This document shows, piece by piece, positions 24,969-33,350 of a stretch of 64,000 nt of DNA. This DNA comes from M3007 sp965249785 (GTDB lineage Bacteria > Bacteroidota > Bacteroidia > Chitinophagales > Saprospiraceae), in NCBI GenBank assembly GCA_965249785.1, contig CBDFMU010000055.1:17039-81038 (forward strand), in the 5' to 3' direction. How positions within the stretch are numbered: position 1 is the stretch's first letter; every line of letters starts with the position of its first letter. The notes beneath the pieces were generated by a model that searched no databases, was not told where the DNA came from, and saw only the letters and a program-made list of their open reading frames with translations. A program made the translations under genes and the position numbers.

Positions 24969-26165
24969 GTGAAGAAAATACTGCTCCCCATCTTTTTACT
25001 CTGTGCTACAATCATCCAATTGGCCGCGCAGGCTGATCTGGAAAAGAAACTCCAGACCCAGTTCGTGCTGGCCGAAGACGGCGATACAATTGTGCTGCCC
25101 GCTGGTCTAATTTCCCTCTCTAACACCCTTTGGCTCGATGCCAAAAAGAACGTCACCATTCGCGGAGCCGGACAAGATAAAACCATTTTATCCTTCAAAA
25201 ATCAGCAACAGGGAGCAGAAGGCATGAAGATTACTAATGCCGAAAACATTGTGTTAGAGCAATTTACCATAGAAGACTCGAAGGGTGATTTGATTAAAAC
25301 CCAACAAGTGCATGGCTTAATTTTTCGCGATCTGACCGCCCGCTGGACGGGCAAACCCAAGGCCAGCAACGGCTCCTACGCCCTGTATCCGGTGCAGTGT
25401 CGCAACGTGCGTATGGAACGCTGCACCGCCATCGGTGCCTCCGACGCGGGCCTGTACATCGGTCAATCGGATAGCGTTTGGGTGACGGCCTGCGTAGCCA
25501 AAAACAACGTGGCGGGCATCGAGATTGAAAATACAACCCATGCCTGGGTCTGGAAAAATCAGGCCTTCGATAATACCGGCGGCATCCTCGTCTTCGATTT
25601 GCCTGATCTGCTTAAAAAGCAGGGTGGCCACGTGAAAGTCTATGATAATTTGGTGGCCCGTAATAACTATAAGAATTTCGCCCCCAAAGGCAACATCGTT
25701 GGTAAAGTACCCGATGGCACGGGCGTAATGATCCTCGCTACCAGCGACGTGGAAGTTTTTAATAATAAAATTTGGGATAACAAGACTGCTTCGACGGCTA
25801 TTGTCAGTTATTTTATTACGGAGAATCCAATTAAGGATAAAGCATACAACCCTTACCCGTCGGCCATTTATGTGCACGACAATATTTATTCAGCGGGCAA
25901 ACGAATGCCTACCTGGAAGAATAAACTGGGCTTCTTGTTTTGGACGAAATTTGGTCGCAACGTACCCCATATTCTTTATGATGGCATTCAGAATCCCGCT
26001 TATTTAACCGCCGAGGGTATGGTGAAACCGGAATACCGGATTTGTATTCGTAATAATACGGAAGGTTCTTTTGCCAACCTGAAAGCTGATAAGAAATTTA
26101 AGGGGATTAGTCGGGATTTGGGGCCTTATAATTGTGCGTTGGATAATGCGATGATAGAGCCGTGA
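24969..26165 (+). CDS. parallel beta-helix repeat protein (partner of diheme cytochrome)
   Basis: About 398 residues from the GTG at 24969, which gives a signal peptide (VKKILLPIFLLCATIIQLAAQ). The body has right-handed beta-helix coils (NVTIRGAGQDKTILSF, NIVLEQFTIEDSKGDLI, GLYIGQSDSVWVTACVA, AGIEIENTTHAWVWKNQAF, GVMILATSDVEVFNNKIW). This fits the beta-helix family (TIGR03805) whose genes are commonly found beside SO2930-type diheme cytochromes, as here. The substrate is unknown; a polysaccharide or surface ligand is an inference from the fold. Confidence 0.82.
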   Translation: MKKILLPIFLLCATIIQLAAQADLEKKLQTQFVLAEDGDTIVLPAGLISLSNTLWLDAKKNVTIRGAGQDKTILSFKNQQQGAEGMKITNAENIVLEQFTIEDSKGDLIKTQQVHGLIFRDLTARWTGKPKASNGSYALYPVQCRNVRMERCTAIGASDAGLYIGQSDSVWVTACVAKNNVAGIEIENTTHAWVWKNQAFDNTGGILVFDLPDLLKKQGGHVKVYDNLVARNNYKNFAPKGNIVGKVPDGTGVMILATSDVEVFNNKIWDNKTASTAIVSYFITENPIKDKAYNPYPSAIYVHDNIYSAGKRMPTWKNKLGFLFWTKFGRNVPHILYDGIQNPAYLTAEGMVKPEYRICIRNNTEGSFANLKADKKFKGISRDLGPYNCALDNAMIEP

Positions 26166-26288
26166 GGGTGTTTGTTTAGAGCGGTTTAAAAAGTTTAGAA
26201 GGGATTAGCAATCGTCATTAACTGATGTTATGCACAATCTACAAAGCGACGTAAACGTAATTCTTGCGTAACATTAAAACATATTATA

Positions 26289-27413
26289 GTGGATTTAAAG
26301 TTAATCACAAGGCTTTTAAAGTTTATTAAACTGCCAATTAGAACTGGATTACTGTTTCTACTTGGCGGCTGGGCTATTTCTTTTTCTACACTGAAAACGT
26401 TACCCGATTCATTGTCAATAGTCCCCAAAGAGAAACTCTCGGACTATGGCTTTTTTACTAGTCCATTAGCAGATTTAAAGCCGACCGCTCAGGTCTTTTC
26501 TTACGATGTGAATGCGCCATTATTCAGTGATTATGCAGAAAAAGCACGATTTATTTATCTGCCCGCTGGCCAGCAAATGACCTACCAATCGGACGCGGCT
26601 TTTGATCTTCCAGTGGGGGCAGTAATTATCAAGAATTTCTACTATTTTAATGACGCAGCGAAGCCCGAATCTGGTCGGCGTATTCTGGAAAGCCGATTAT
26701 TGAGACGAGAAACTACTGGTTGGAAAGCCCTCGTCTATGTCTGGAATGCAGACCAGACCGATGCCTTATTAGAAGTGGCCGGCAGTACGCTGCCAATAGA
26801 GTGGCAAACCGCCGAAGGCAAGACCCAAAAACTAGATTATATAGTTCCCAACTTAAATCAATGCAAAGGTTGTCACTCTTACGATGGTCAGTTTGTGCCT
26901 ATTGGTATTACGGCCCGGCAGCTAAATCATCTAGGAAATACTAGTAATCAACTACTTAACTGGCAAAAGCTTGGCTATCTGAATCTGCCCGCTAATTTTG
27001 ATCCAATCACGGCACCTCACTTGACAGATTACCGCCTTTCGGACGCGGCCTTGCAACAGCAGCACCCGGAATTACCAGTCACGGAATACGCTGCTGCCCG
27101 CGCTCGATCTTATCTGGATGCCAATTGCGCGCATTGCCACAACGCGCACGGCCCCGCCAGCACCAGCGGAATGTTTCTAGGTATTAATGAACAAGATTTA
27201 GAAAAACTGGGCGTGAACAAGACACCCGTGGCCGCCGGGCGCGGTAGCGGCAATCGTCGCTATGGGATTGTGCCGGGCAAGCCCAATGAAAGTATTGTAG
27301 TGTATCGCATGGAAAGCGACGATCCGGGCATTCGGATGCCGGAATTAGGGCGGCAATTAAAACATAAAGAAGGTGTGGAAATGGTGAAGGCTTGGATAAG
27401 GGAAATGAAATAA
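26289..27413 (+). CDS. SO2930-family diheme c-type cytochrome
   Basis: 374 residues. An N-terminal membrane/signal segment (RTGLLFLLGGWAISFS) precedes LSDYGFFTSPLADLKP and VNAPLFSDYAEKARFIYLP, characteristic of TIGR03806-type proteins. Two heme-binding motifs are seen: CKGCH (in NLNQCKGCHSYDGQ) and CAHCH (in DANCAHCHNAHGPAS), with Met residues further on (ESDDPGIRMPEL) as possible axial ligands. The start is a GTG. It follows the beta-helix gene by 123 bp in the same direction. Exported electron carrier or peroxidase-like activity is plausible; function is not established for the pair. Confidence 0.88.
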   Translation: MDLKLITRLLKFIKLPIRTGLLFLLGGWAISFSTLKTLPDSLSIVPKEKLSDYGFFTSPLADLKPTAQVFSYDVNAPLFSDYAEKARFIYLPAGQQMTYQSDAAFDLPVGAVIIKNFYYFNDAAKPESGRRILESRLLRRETTGWKALVYVWNADQTDALLEVAGSTLPIEWQTAEGKTQKLDYIVPNLNQCKGCHSYDGQFVPIGITARQLNHLGNTSNQLLNWQKLGYLNLPANFDPITAPHLTDYRLSDAALQQQHPELPVTEYAAARARSYLDANCAHCHNAHGPASTSGMFLGINEQDLEKLGVNKTPVAAGRGSGNRRYGIVPGKPNESIVVYRMESDDPGIRMPELGRQLKHKEGVEMVKAWIREMK

Positions 27414-27476
27414 ATCCTCAATTTATCTTATTCAACGACGGATGATCATTCGTTTGTATAAGTCACCATTTTTACA

Positions 27477-28082
27477 TTAATCCCCATCCCAGATAAAAGC
27501 ATCTTGAAAAGTGATTTCTAAACGAGGCATGGTAAAACCGCCGGTCTTAATTTCCTTGATAATGGCACCCAAACGTAAATTTTCTCCTTCTAACTCGTCC
27601 GTATGTTGTAGTATTTCTGGCTTATTCATAATATAGGTTTCAAATATATGAATGACAGTCATAGCTTTGTTGGAAGAACAGGAATAAAAATGATCTTTAT
27701 CCTCTGATAGTTGAAAACAATTAAAGATGCATTTCTGGTGAAACGTTTTCGGCGGAGTCAGAACGGTTTTTCCAACAAAACCCCGCAATTTCAGCTCTGC
27801 TTCTTCCTTGCTGTATTCTTTTTCGCCCAGTTGCGCTCCAATGCAGCGTATATACATATAGCGTAGAATCGCAGGCGCAGCCAGACTATCGGCTTTTTCA
27901 TCGAATTGATTCAAATAATTCAAACTGAGTTTTTCTGCTGCTGCCCATTTTTCGTTGGCCAGCAACTCAATAATTTTATCCCAGTCTGTATCCGCCATCT
28001 CAGGCGTTTTATTTTGGGAAAAAGCCGGTAAAAGGAACAGGCAAAAAATGCCCGATAACAAGGAATATTTTAATACACTCAT
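27477..28082 (-). CDS. secreted hypothetical protein
   Basis: About 201 residues, not recognised. The ATG at 28082 gives a signal peptide (MSVLKYSLLSGIFCLFLLPAFSQ). The mature part is helical (DWDKIIELLANEKWAAAEKLSLNYLNQ in part, resembling a TPR-like helix pair), with five cysteines, mostly in the CIFNCF and YSCSS stretches. It is transcribed alone, converging on the cytochrome gene. A periplasmic or surface role is all that can be said. Confidence 0.6.
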   Translation of the reverse strand: MSVLKYSLLSGIFCLFLLPAFSQNKTPEMADTDWDKIIELLANEKWAAAEKLSLNYLNQFDEKADSLAAPAILRYMYIRCIGAQLGEKEYSKEEAELKLRGFVGKTVLTPPKTFHQKCIFNCFQLSEDKDHFYSCSSNKAMTVIHIFETYIMNKPEILQHTDELEGENLRLGAIIKEIKTGGFTMPRLEITFQDAFIWDGD

Positions 28083-28175
28083 GTTTAAATATTTAAGTGT
28101 TCTGAACAACCGGAAGCCAGGGAGGAAATCAGCATCGTATCAACGAGCGGGTATGAGAAAAAGTGTGTAATAATT

Positions 28176-28400
28176 TTAAGGCCGTTCATAGTACAGAGGT
28201 ATAGATGCTGTTATAGTTTTGGTGTAAAAAATCGCGGAATAATCCTCCATCAATCCATCTGGAAGTCTTGGCAAAAAATAATTCTCAACAGTAGTGGAAC
28301 TGGCAAAAATTCCGGTTTGTCCTTTTACTGCTCGAATTTTTAATCCTTCGCCATTGTTATTGTACATAGTACCATCACCGTATAAATGATGAATGGACAT
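28176..28400 (-). CDS. small hypothetical protein, 74 residues
   Basis: The ORF starts with ATG and encodes MSIHHLYGDGTMYNNNGEG and further soluble sequence rich in Tyr, Thr and Gly, without signal peptide or family match. It lies 90 bp upstream of the secreted hypothetical in the same direction. It may be a real small gene or the remnant of a larger secreted beta protein. Confidence 0.3.
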   Translation of the reverse strand: MSIHHLYGDGTMYNNNGEGLKIRAVKGQTGIFASSTTVENYFLPRLPDGLMEDYSAIFYTKTITASIPLYYERP

Positions 28401-28610
28401 TATTTTATTTGCCGAGCAAATTATACTTCCTGCGTAACATCAGTTTTTAAACTCCATTTATTCCATACTACGCTGTAACTCTTCTTGGCACATTGGTTTC
28501 ATGGGAGAATAACGTTTTAAAAATTCAGGTGTACTTTTGCCCAGGCTTTCGCCGATAGTTATTTTTCCAAAAGATGTACGACTGTCCATCCTACGTGTAG
28601 AAAAAGCATA

Positions 28611-30623
28611 ATGGCCCAGCAAAAGAATAAGCAAAAACATACGCCTCCTCCCCCACCCGTCCAGACGCTGGTCGCGCCGCCACCGCCAGTAGAAAGCAAA
28701 TTTTCGTTTTTCGCGCATCCGTGGTGGCCAATGCTGGTATTGGCGGGGATAGCATTGTTGGTTTGGGGCAGTTCCGTACCGAATGCGTTCGTTTTTTTCG
28801 ACGATGATAAGGCCATTTTGTACAACCACGCGCTGCAACAGCCCTCGCTGGCCAAGTTTTTTTCCGGCCAAAATCTGGGGATGTATGCGCCCGTGACCTG
28901 GCTGGCCTACTGGCTGGGCAGTGCTTTTTCTGGGCAGAACGCTTGGGGATACCACCTGCTTAGCGTGTTGCTTAATGCGATCAATAGCCTGTTGATTTTT
29001 AGCTTGTTACGCCAGCTTACCGGACTGAATTGGGCAGCTTTTGCGGCGGCATTATTGTTTGCTGTACATCCTGTCCAGGCCGAAGCAGTGTGTTGGGCAG
29101 CGGCACTGAGTACGGTGCTGTTTTCTACTTTTTACCTCGCCAGCGCACTGGCTTATCTGCGTTGGACCAAAGTGGAGAAAGGTGGCTGGCTGGCACTTTC
29201 GCTGGGCATTTTTCTACTATCCAGCCTGGCAAAGTCAGCGGCAGTTACGCTCCCGTTGCTATTAATAGCCATTGATTACTACCGTTTTGGACGGCCATTA
29301 CGCAAATATTGGTTGGCTAAACTGCCCTTTCTGGCCATCAGTCTGTTTTTTGGATTCAAGACTTTCCTCACCCGCGCGCAGGAAGGGCACGATATTCAGG
29401 CCGCGTCCGGGGCGTTTTCTTTGCTGGATCGCTTCTGGATGATTACGCAAACCATCCTGTTTTATCCAGTTAAATTATTACTACCGTTTGGCTATTCACT
29501 GGATTATCCGTTTTTGAAATCCGCCGGGGTTTGGCCCTGGGCTTATTACCTGGCGCCAGTTGTGTTGGCTGGTATAGCGTTTTTAATCTGGAAAAAATTC
29601 CGTTCGCAGCACGAGGTGCTTTTTGGATTGGCACTCTATCTGCTGCCCCTTTCAGTGATGTTGCCGTTTAGCACGGTGGGTAGTTTTGAGCTGCGCTCCG
29701 ACCGCTACGTGTATATTTCCTGCGCCGGACTGTTTTTTGTAGCGGCCATTGCTTTGCAAAAATTACCGACTGCCGCATTACGCAACGGCTTATTGGCTGC
29801 GTTGGGATTGGGGCTTGCAGTACTAGCTTATCGGCAAAGTATCGTCTGGAAAGATGGTGTGCATTTGTTTGAAAACTGCGTAGACAAAACCCCCGAATCG
29901 TCGCTTTGCCATTGCAATCTGGGCTACAATGACCTCATCAATTACAATAATCCGGGCGCGGTGGAGCATTATACTGCTGCCTTGAAATACGATCCCGGGG
30001 TGGTGGAAGCGTATAATGGGCGTGGGCAGGCGTATTTGGGATTGCGAAAAATCCCGGAAGCCTTCGCCGATTTTGATGCCGCCATTCGTGCGGGCATCGT
30101 AACGCCCAAATTGTTTTTGAACCGTGGCAAATGCCTCGTCATGCTCAGTCGGCCAGCTGAAGCCCTACCCGATTTGAATCGGAGTCTGGAACTGGAACCT
30201 CGCTCGCCAGAGGCCTATTATTTTCGCGCGGCAGCCTATGAAAAAACCAACGCGCCCGATAAAGCCTTTGCCGATTATAACCAGGCTATTCAATTGAATC
30301 CCAACTATATAGAGGCATTGGTGAATCGGGGTCTGCTCCATTACAACCTCCAACAATACCCGCAAGCGATTGCTGACAATACGCAGGCACTCAATAAGGC
30401 CACCGCAACCCTACAACCAATGATTTTGTGCAATCGTGCCAATGCCTATCTGCTCTCCGGCCAATCGGAACTTGCCCTAAACGACGCTAATCGGGCACTA
30501 TCTATGAATGGCAATGACGCGAGGGCGCACCAGACTCGTGCTGCTATTTATCAGGCTTTGGGTCGGCTGGCGGAGGCGGAGGCAGATTTACAGAAAGTAC
30601 ATCATTTGCAAACTGGAGATTAA
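28611..30623 (+). CDS. GT-C-type membrane protein with C-terminal TPR repeats (TMTC-like)
   Basis: 670 residues. After a Pro-rich N-terminus, about ten membrane segments span residues ~35-410. The first external loop has FVFFDDDKAILYNH, the acidic-pair motif of GT-C glycosyltransferases that use lipid-linked sugars. Residues ~420-665 form TPR units (AVEHYTAALKYDPGVVEAYN, AFADFDAAIRAG, ALPDLNRSLELEPRSPEAYY, AFADYNQAIQLNPNYIEAL, ALNDANRALSMNG). This layout matches eukaryotic TMTC O-mannosyltransferases and many bacterial proteins annotated only as TPR proteins. O-glycosylation of envelope proteins is an inference. Confidence 0.78.
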   Translation: MAQQKNKQKHTPPPPPVQTLVAPPPPVESKFSFFAHPWWPMLVLAGIALLVWGSSVPNAFVFFDDDKAILYNHALQQPSLAKFFSGQNLGMYAPVTWLAYWLGSAFSGQNAWGYHLLSVLLNAINSLLIFSLLRQLTGLNWAAFAAALLFAVHPVQAEAVCWAAALSTVLFSTFYLASALAYLRWTKVEKGGWLALSLGIFLLSSLAKSAAVTLPLLLIAIDYYRFGRPLRKYWLAKLPFLAISLFFGFKTFLTRAQEGHDIQAASGAFSLLDRFWMITQTILFYPVKLLLPFGYSLDYPFLKSAGVWPWAYYLAPVVLAGIAFLIWKKFRSQHEVLFGLALYLLPLSVMLPFSTVGSFELRSDRYVYISCAGLFFVAAIALQKLPTAALRNGLLAALGLGLAVLAYRQSIVWKDGVHLFENCVDKTPESSLCHCNLGYNDLINYNNPGAVEHYTAALKYDPGVVEAYNGRGQAYLGLRKIPEAFADFDAAIRAGIVTPKLFLNRGKCLVMLSRPAEALPDLNRSLELEPRSPEAYYFRAAAYEKTNAPDKAFADYNQAIQLNPNYIEALVNRGLLHYNLQQYPQAIADNTQALNKATATLQPMILCNRANAYLLSGQSELALNDANRALSMNGNDARAHQTRAAIYQALGRLAEAEADLQKVHHLQTGD

Positions 30624-30687
30624 AAACTCCTGCCCAGCGAGTTCCTGAATGGTTTGTTAAATCGGTAGCCGATGCCGGGTAGTTACT

Positions 30688-30695
30688 TACTTTTG
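30688..30695 (+). promoter_or_regulatory. -7 promoter box (TACTTTTG)
   Basis: TACTTTTG matches TAnnTTTG 70 bp upstream of the amidohydrolase-like gene start at 30766. No -33 TTG at the right spacing was seen. Confidence 0.45.
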
Positions 30696-30765
30696 CCCGT
30701 CTTTTCCCAAAAAACGTCTTAATCGGCCTTCTTTTTAATTTTTTCAAACCGTGAATTCGCTTCTA

Positions 30766-32013
30766 ATGAAGAAAACACTACTCCTGCTCCTTGCCTTCGC
30801 GTTCATTTCTCAACTGGTCGTTGCACAAACGGCGAAGAAAAATTACGAATTTCGTAACGGCAACTGGTATAATGGTAAAGATTTTACGACTGGTACCTGG
30901 TACACCAGTCAAGGGTTGCTTACCCGCAAAGCGCCGGCGAAAATAGATTCTGTGATTGACTTGACCGATCATTGGGTAGTACCGCCGCTGGCCGACGCCT
31001 TTTGCTCCAGCTTGTCTAACAATTCTGCTGCGGCCAACACCTTGAAAACCTATTTCGATGAAGGCGTTTTTTACCTCCAGATTCTTGCCAACACCCAGGA
31101 AGATCGCGCCATCCTGCAGCCACTGATCGGCAAAGCCACGGCACCGGATATTGCTTTTGCCAACGGTGGATTTACCTGTACACTGGGCTACCCGTTTGCA
31201 GTGTATGAAGGCCCAGCCAACGGCATAAAGGGCCAGCAGCACATCGCGGAACGCTACGATTTTATCAAGCAACAACGCAAGATGCTGGGCAACGCCTACT
31301 GGTTTGTGGATAATAAAGAGATGCTCGACCGCAATTGGGATAAGATAAAAGCCCAAAAACCGGACGTTATTATGATCTATTTGCTTAATAACCAAGCCAA
31401 TGGCGGTAAAGAGAGTGGTAGCCTTACGGCTGACGCAGCCGAAGCAATTGTCAAAAAAGCCCATAAGTCCAAACTGCGGGTGATCGCCAGCATCTCCACA
31501 CCCGATGATCTGCGCCTGGCCCTGAAAATCGGGGTGGATGGCATCGCCAACCTGCCCGGCTATAACTGGGATGGCAACGGCACGACAGATCGTTTTGAAC
31601 TGACAGATGATGATCTAAAAAAACTGGCGAAGAAAAAAACTACGGTTACCCCGCTGTTTTTTCATGGGCAGGGAGCCAGCAACCAGGCTTTAGTACAGCA
31701 ATGGCAAGCCAAGACGCTGCAGCGGTTGTTCGATAATGGGGTAAACGTTGCCGTTGGTTCCGACGATGTGCAGCGTACCTTGCGCGCCGAAATGAATTAC
31801 TGGACGATGTTGCCGACCCTGGATGCAACGGCCGCCTTGAAAACGCTCTGCGAAAACACCCCACGGGCTATTTTTCCGTCCCGTAAAATCGGCAAGATTG
31901 AAGATGGTTATGAAGCCAGTTTCCTGATCTTGAGTGACAATCCGGTGGTTAATAATGTGCTGCGGCTGCGAATGACCGGCTTCAAAATGAAAAATGGGCA
32001 ATTGAGCAAATAA
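30766..32013 (+). CDS. amidohydrolase-like secreted protein lacking the metal-binding HxH motif
   Basis: 415 residues from the ATG at 30766, which gives the signal peptide MKKTLLLLLAFAFISQLVVAQ. The fold is recognisable from the typical ends of amidohydrolases: DLTDHWVVPPLADAF at the start of the barrel, GVNVAVGSDDVQRTL late, and ALKTLCENTPRAIFPSRKIGKIEDGYEASFLILSDNP at the C-terminus. Where active members have a His-x-His after VxPGLID, this one reads ADAFCSS; later metal His residues are also not obvious. It is therefore probably catalytically changed or inactive. Role unknown. Confidence 0.75.
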   Translation: MKKTLLLLLAFAFISQLVVAQTAKKNYEFRNGNWYNGKDFTTGTWYTSQGLLTRKAPAKIDSVIDLTDHWVVPPLADAFCSSLSNNSAAANTLKTYFDEGVFYLQILANTQEDRAILQPLIGKATAPDIAFANGGFTCTLGYPFAVYEGPANGIKGQQHIAERYDFIKQQRKMLGNAYWFVDNKEMLDRNWDKIKAQKPDVIMIYLLNNQANGGKESGSLTADAAEAIVKKAHKSKLRVIASISTPDDLRLALKIGVDGIANLPGYNWDGNGTTDRFELTDDDLKKLAKKKTTVTPLFFHGQGASNQALVQQWQAKTLQRLFDNGVNVAVGSDDVQRTLRAEMNYWTMLPTLDATAALKTLCENTPRAIFPSRKIGKIEDGYEASFLILSDNPVVNNVLRLRMTGFKMKNGQLSK

Positions 32014-32168
32014 ATGCACTTCATTAGCAAAAGCCAGATTATTTTTTTGGTAAAAAAACGTAGGAATTCTTAATACCAAATTAAAAAGCATTCCTTTGGG
32101 CCTTCCGCAATAGGACCTTTCTTTGCGGGCGAAGTTCACCTTTTTTACACTTTAAAATTCGATACGCT

Positions 32169-32375
32169 ATGCTGTTTAATGAAGCCCTCGAGTTGTTCGA
32201 GACAGACCTTGTTATGACCTCTTCTGACTTTGATGGCGATCAGGCCGAGCCGGACGAAGAGATGGATCAGGATGATGAAGAGGATGCGATGGATGATGAA
32301 GAGGATGCCGCCGATATGGCGGATGATGATGACGATGTAGTGGCAGAAGATGACGAGGATGACGAAGCCGCCTGA
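32169..32375 (+). CDS. extremely acidic 68-residue protein
   Basis: After an ordinary N-terminus (MLFNEALELFETDLVMTSSD) the remaining ~48 residues are almost only Asp, Glu, Ala and Met, ending DEDDEAA. No signal peptide or family is recognised. Support for a real gene: an ATG start, a TTTGCG promoter-like stretch ~45 bp upstream, and a strong terminator hairpin just downstream. Aspartate codons are mostly GAT and glutamate codons mostly GAA, with few GAC or GAG, a repeat-like pattern that could also be low-complexity drift. It could act as an ion- or basic-protein-binding tail. Confidence 0.5.
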   Translation: MLFNEALELFETDLVMTSSDFDGDQAEPDEEMDQDDEEDAMDDEEDAADMADDDDDVVAEDDEDDEAA

Positions 32376-32401
32376 TCGAATTGATTGATGGCCAAGACAA
32401 T

Positions 32402-32433
32402 AGCGGTCTCCTGGAGCTTTCCGGGAGACCGCT
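32402..32433. terminator. rho-independent-type hairpin between convergent genes
   Basis: A ten-base perfect stem AGCGGTCTCC (32402-32411) with GGAGACCGCT (32424-32433), followed by GTTGTTTG. It sits between the acidic small gene and the 3' end of the minus-strand OmpA lipoprotein gene. Confidence 0.8.
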
Positions 32434-32451
32434 GTTGTTTGCTGGGAGTCT

Positions 32452-33318
32452 TTATTTGCCAGTTGGAAAAGGGGGATGTAGCACGATCACTGTGCGGCGA
32501 TTTTGTTGGCGGCCTTCGGGGGTTTCGTTGGAAGTCAAAGGATAAAATTCGCCGCGCCCAACCGGAGTAAGCTGGTTGGCATTCACATTGTAGTCCTGTA
32601 CGAGCGTGCGTACAACACTCGTCGCCCGAAAAAGGCTCCACGTCCAGGTATCCCGCATTGTTTTGTCTTTGGGTAATACATTATCCGTGTAGGCTATTAT
32701 TTCGGCGTTCAGGTCGGGTCGGCTGGTCATTAAAACGGCCAGCGTGGTCAGCACGGGTTTGGCAGTCACACTAATTTCCATGCCTTTAAGTTCAAAAAGC
32801 ACCTTATCCGGCAGCAGTAACATCACCGCGTCCCGCTCGATGGTGACAGCCACTCCAAGGCTTTGTTGCTCTTGAAGAGCGGTAGCCAGCACACTTTGCA
32901 AGTCATGTAAAAGCTGATCGTACTGTCGTCGGTTTTGCTGTATTTGATGCAGGGTGTCATTACATTGACTCAAACCTGCTTTTGCCGTTGCCAGTTCCTT
33001 CTCCAGCTCTATTTTTTCGGAAGTCAATTTGCTCGCCGATTTTCCCATTTGCTGGGTGCGTTCGTCCAGTTCGGCGGTAAGGTGAGAGAGTTGAGCTCCC
33101 TGATAGCCAACGACCCGATTGAGCGACCCGATGGTATCAATCAGGGTACTGGTTTCTGCTTTCCGGTCGGCCAGTTCCTGTTTCAATACCTTTTCCCGGC
33201 CTTCTGCCGCCGAGCGCGTGGCCAGTTCGGCTCGGTACATCTTCCGACGTACGCAAGCAGGAACACATAAAAGCAGCAGAAGCAGCAGAAAAGGGCTAAA
33301 AAAGGTTCTTTTGAGCAT
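32452..33318 (-). CDS. OmpA-family lipoprotein with coiled coil
   Basis: About 288 residues. The ATG at 33318 gives a lipoprotein signal (FFSPFLLLLLLLCVPAC). A coiled-coil region covers ~30-150 (KVLKQELADRKAETSTL, SKLTSEKIELEKELATAKAG). The OmpA C-terminal peptidoglycan-binding domain follows (VLFELKGMEISVTAKPVLTT, NAEIIAYTDNVLPKD, RATSVVRTLVQDYNVNANQL, VGRGEFYPLTSNETPEGRQ, NRRTVIVLHP). It would tether the outer membrane or a complex to the cell wall. A TATTTTTG box is 23 bp upstream. Confidence 0.88.
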   Translation of the reverse strand: MLKRTFFSPFLLLLLLLCVPACVRRKMYRAELATRSAAEGREKVLKQELADRKAETSTLIDTIGSLNRVVGYQGAQLSHLTAELDERTQQMGKSASKLTSEKIELEKELATAKAGLSQCNDTLHQIQQNRRQYDQLLHDLQSVLATALQEQQSLGVAVTIERDAVMLLLPDKVLFELKGMEISVTAKPVLTTLAVLMTSRPDLNAEIIAYTDNVLPKDKTMRDTWTWSLFRATSVVRTLVQDYNVNANQLTPVGRGEFYPLTSNETPEGRQQNRRTVIVLHPPFPTGK

Positions 33319-33340
33319 AGTAGTCGGCATTTTTCATCAG

Positions 33341-33348
33341 CAAAAATA
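33341..33348 (-). promoter_or_regulatory. -7 promoter box (TATTTTTG) for the OmpA lipoprotein gene
   Basis: The minus strand reads TATTTTTG 23 bp before the start codon. It lies in the 32-bp gap before the MBL hydrolase stop codon, so the -33 region would be within the end of that gene. Confidence 0.4.
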
Positions 33349-33350
33349 CA

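Noticed and set aside
4043..32139. 16-bp exact repeat GTGAACTTCGCCCGCA at 4043 and, inverted, at 32124
   Set aside because: In 64 kb about one such 16-base match is expected by chance when both strands are compared, and the two contexts share nothing else.
32385..32570. small ORF overlapping the terminator after the acidic protein
   Set aside because: It reads through the terminator hairpin and the antisense of the OmpA lipoprotein gene; no support for coding.
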